Part shown: in pieces, positions 63,480-64,000 of the stretch
How positions within the stretch are numbered: the stretch's first letter is position 1
Layout of the letters: every line of letters starts with the position of its first letter
Assembly (NCBI GenBank): GCA_016936975.1
Contig: JAFGWU010000097.1
Coordinates: 16,461 to 80,460 of the forward strand
DNA length: 64,000 nt
Reading direction: 5' to 3'
Source of the DNA: Bacteroidales bacterium
Lineage (GTDB): Bacteria > Bacteroidota > Bacteroidia > Bacteroidales > GCA-2748055
Made by a program: the position numbers and the translations under genes
The notes under the pieces: generated by a model
What the model saw: the letters and a program-made list of their open reading frames with translations, nothing else
Database searches by the model: none
Told to the model about the DNA's origin: nothing

Positions 63480-63510
63480 TTTGCGGAGATTGGATTATTC
63501 CTTATCTTTG
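63480..63510 (+). promoter_or_regulatory. rRNA promoter P2
   Basis: TTTG (63480-63483), 19-bp spacer, TATCTTTG (63503-63510), the same -7 octamer as P1, 86 bp further on and about 127 bp before the 16S gene. Confidence 0.85.
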
Positions 63511-63536
63511 CAATCCGCAAAATACTTATTAATAAA

Positions 63537-63545
63537 GTTCTTTGA
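63537..63545 (+). promoter_or_regulatory. boxA-like antitermination site in the rRNA leader
   Basis: GTTCTTTGA in the leader resembles boxA, the NusB/NusE binding site, and sits between P2 and the 16S gene as in other Bacteroidota rRNA leaders. Confidence 0.5.
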
Positions 63546-63636
63546 AAATATTGAAGTGAGAAGAAGGTAAGAGAACGAACCTGCAATTCTAAAAAATTCA
63601 GGAGTGAAGAATCTTGAGCACATTAACTTTTTATTT

Positions 63637-64000
63637 ACAATGAAGAGTTTGATCCTGGCTCAGGATGAACGCTAGCGGCAGGCCTAACACATGCAAGTCG
63701 AGGGGTAACGATTCCAAGCAATTGGAAGGCGACGACCGGCGGACGGGTGAGTAACGCGTTTGTAACCTACCTCTAACTGGAAGATAGCCCGAAGAAATTC
63801 GGATTAATACTCCATAATACTATGAACTGGCATCTTTTTATAGTCAAAGCTTTGGCGGTTAGAGATGGGCATGCGTGACATTAGCTTGTTGGTGAGGTAA
63901 CGGCTCACCAAGGCCACGATGTCTAGGGGGTCTGAGAGGATGGTCCCCCACACTGGTACTGAGACACGGACCAGACTCCTACGGGAGGCAGCAGTGAGGA
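63637..64000 (+). rRNA. rrs: 16S ribosomal RNA, 5' part (runs past the window)
   Basis: The universal 5' region GAAGAGTTTGATCCTGGCTC is at 63642, placing the mature end near 63637 by comparison with E. coli numbering. It continues with CGGCAGGCCTAACACATGCA, GGCGGACGGGTGAGTAACGC and ends at CTACGGGAGGCAGCAGTGAG (E. coli about 340-360). About 364 bases are present. The sequence is Bacteroidota-like. Orientation is plus, away from the mannosyltransferase gene. Confidence 0.98.

Overview
The window is a piece of a Bacteroidota chromosome, most likely Bacteroidales or Marinilabiliales-like. Several signs agree: the division and cell-wall cluster has the order typical of the phylum (FtsL-like protein, PASTA-type FtsI, no ddl between murC and ftsQ). 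Two glycoside hydrolases end in type IX secretion sorting domains. Promoters fit TTTG/TTG-N18-21-TAnnTTTG, Shine-Dalgarno sequences are mostly absent, and the 16S rRNA 5' end at the right edge looks like this phylum.

Layout. 1-1800 (minus): two acyltransferases resembling the GlsA/GlsB glycine (amino-acid) lipid pair. 1889-17264 (plus): the dcw cluster mraZ-rsmH-ftsL-ftsI-murE-mraY-murD-ftsW-murG-murC-ftsQ-ftsA-ftsZ, with a repeated MraZ-box in front and an intrinsic terminator behind. 17331-18942 (minus): a Do/HtrA protease with its own terminator and an unusually good Shine-Dalgarno. 19276-30354 (minus): a close-packed envelope/housekeeping series mfd-coaX-OMP-TPR-lptC-small TM protein-CorC-PpiD-like chaperone. 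30424-32785: a beta-hydroxyacid dehydrogenase and aspartate kinase.

32902-39940 (plus) is the most interesting coding block. It runs from a secreted TIM-barrel glycosidase with T9SS tail through a CheY-like receiver, a TPR plus beta-barrel (YaiO-like) outer-membrane protein and a membrane-anchored HEAT protein to a processive GT2 synthase. I read it as a synthase-dependent exopolysaccharide system that lacks the usual named parts. 39924-46240 holds a Tat-exported aldo/keto reductase facing an operon of FG-GAP lipoprotein, UROD/MtaA-like protein and hexuronate-type MFS transporter. 46261-48433 has an outer-membrane protein and a kelch lipoprotein. 48586-52613 (minus) is a sulfur respiration/uptake operon: octaheme tetrathionate-reductase-family cytochrome, cytochrome b and two YeeE/YedE channels, the larger fused to a rhodanese-like domain without its catalytic Cys.

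53437-57000 carries GH30 and GH16 glucanases, suggesting laminarin-type beta-glucan use. 57214-59493 has a NodU/CmcH carbamoyltransferase with an SxtJ-like membrane protein. 59578-63246 (minus) has aldose 1-epimerase, dihydroorotase and a polyprenol-phosphate mannosyltransferase. 63392 to the end holds tandem rRNA promoters, a leader and the start of 16S rRNA.

Outside the genes, a family of short intergenic repeats stands out: octamer arrays (TCGCCCAA on the plus strand), a palindromic insert and GGTTCAG-like heptamers. The octamer array occurs at four sites, each time at the 3' end of a minus-strand gene, and each time the stop codon of that gene lies inside the array.
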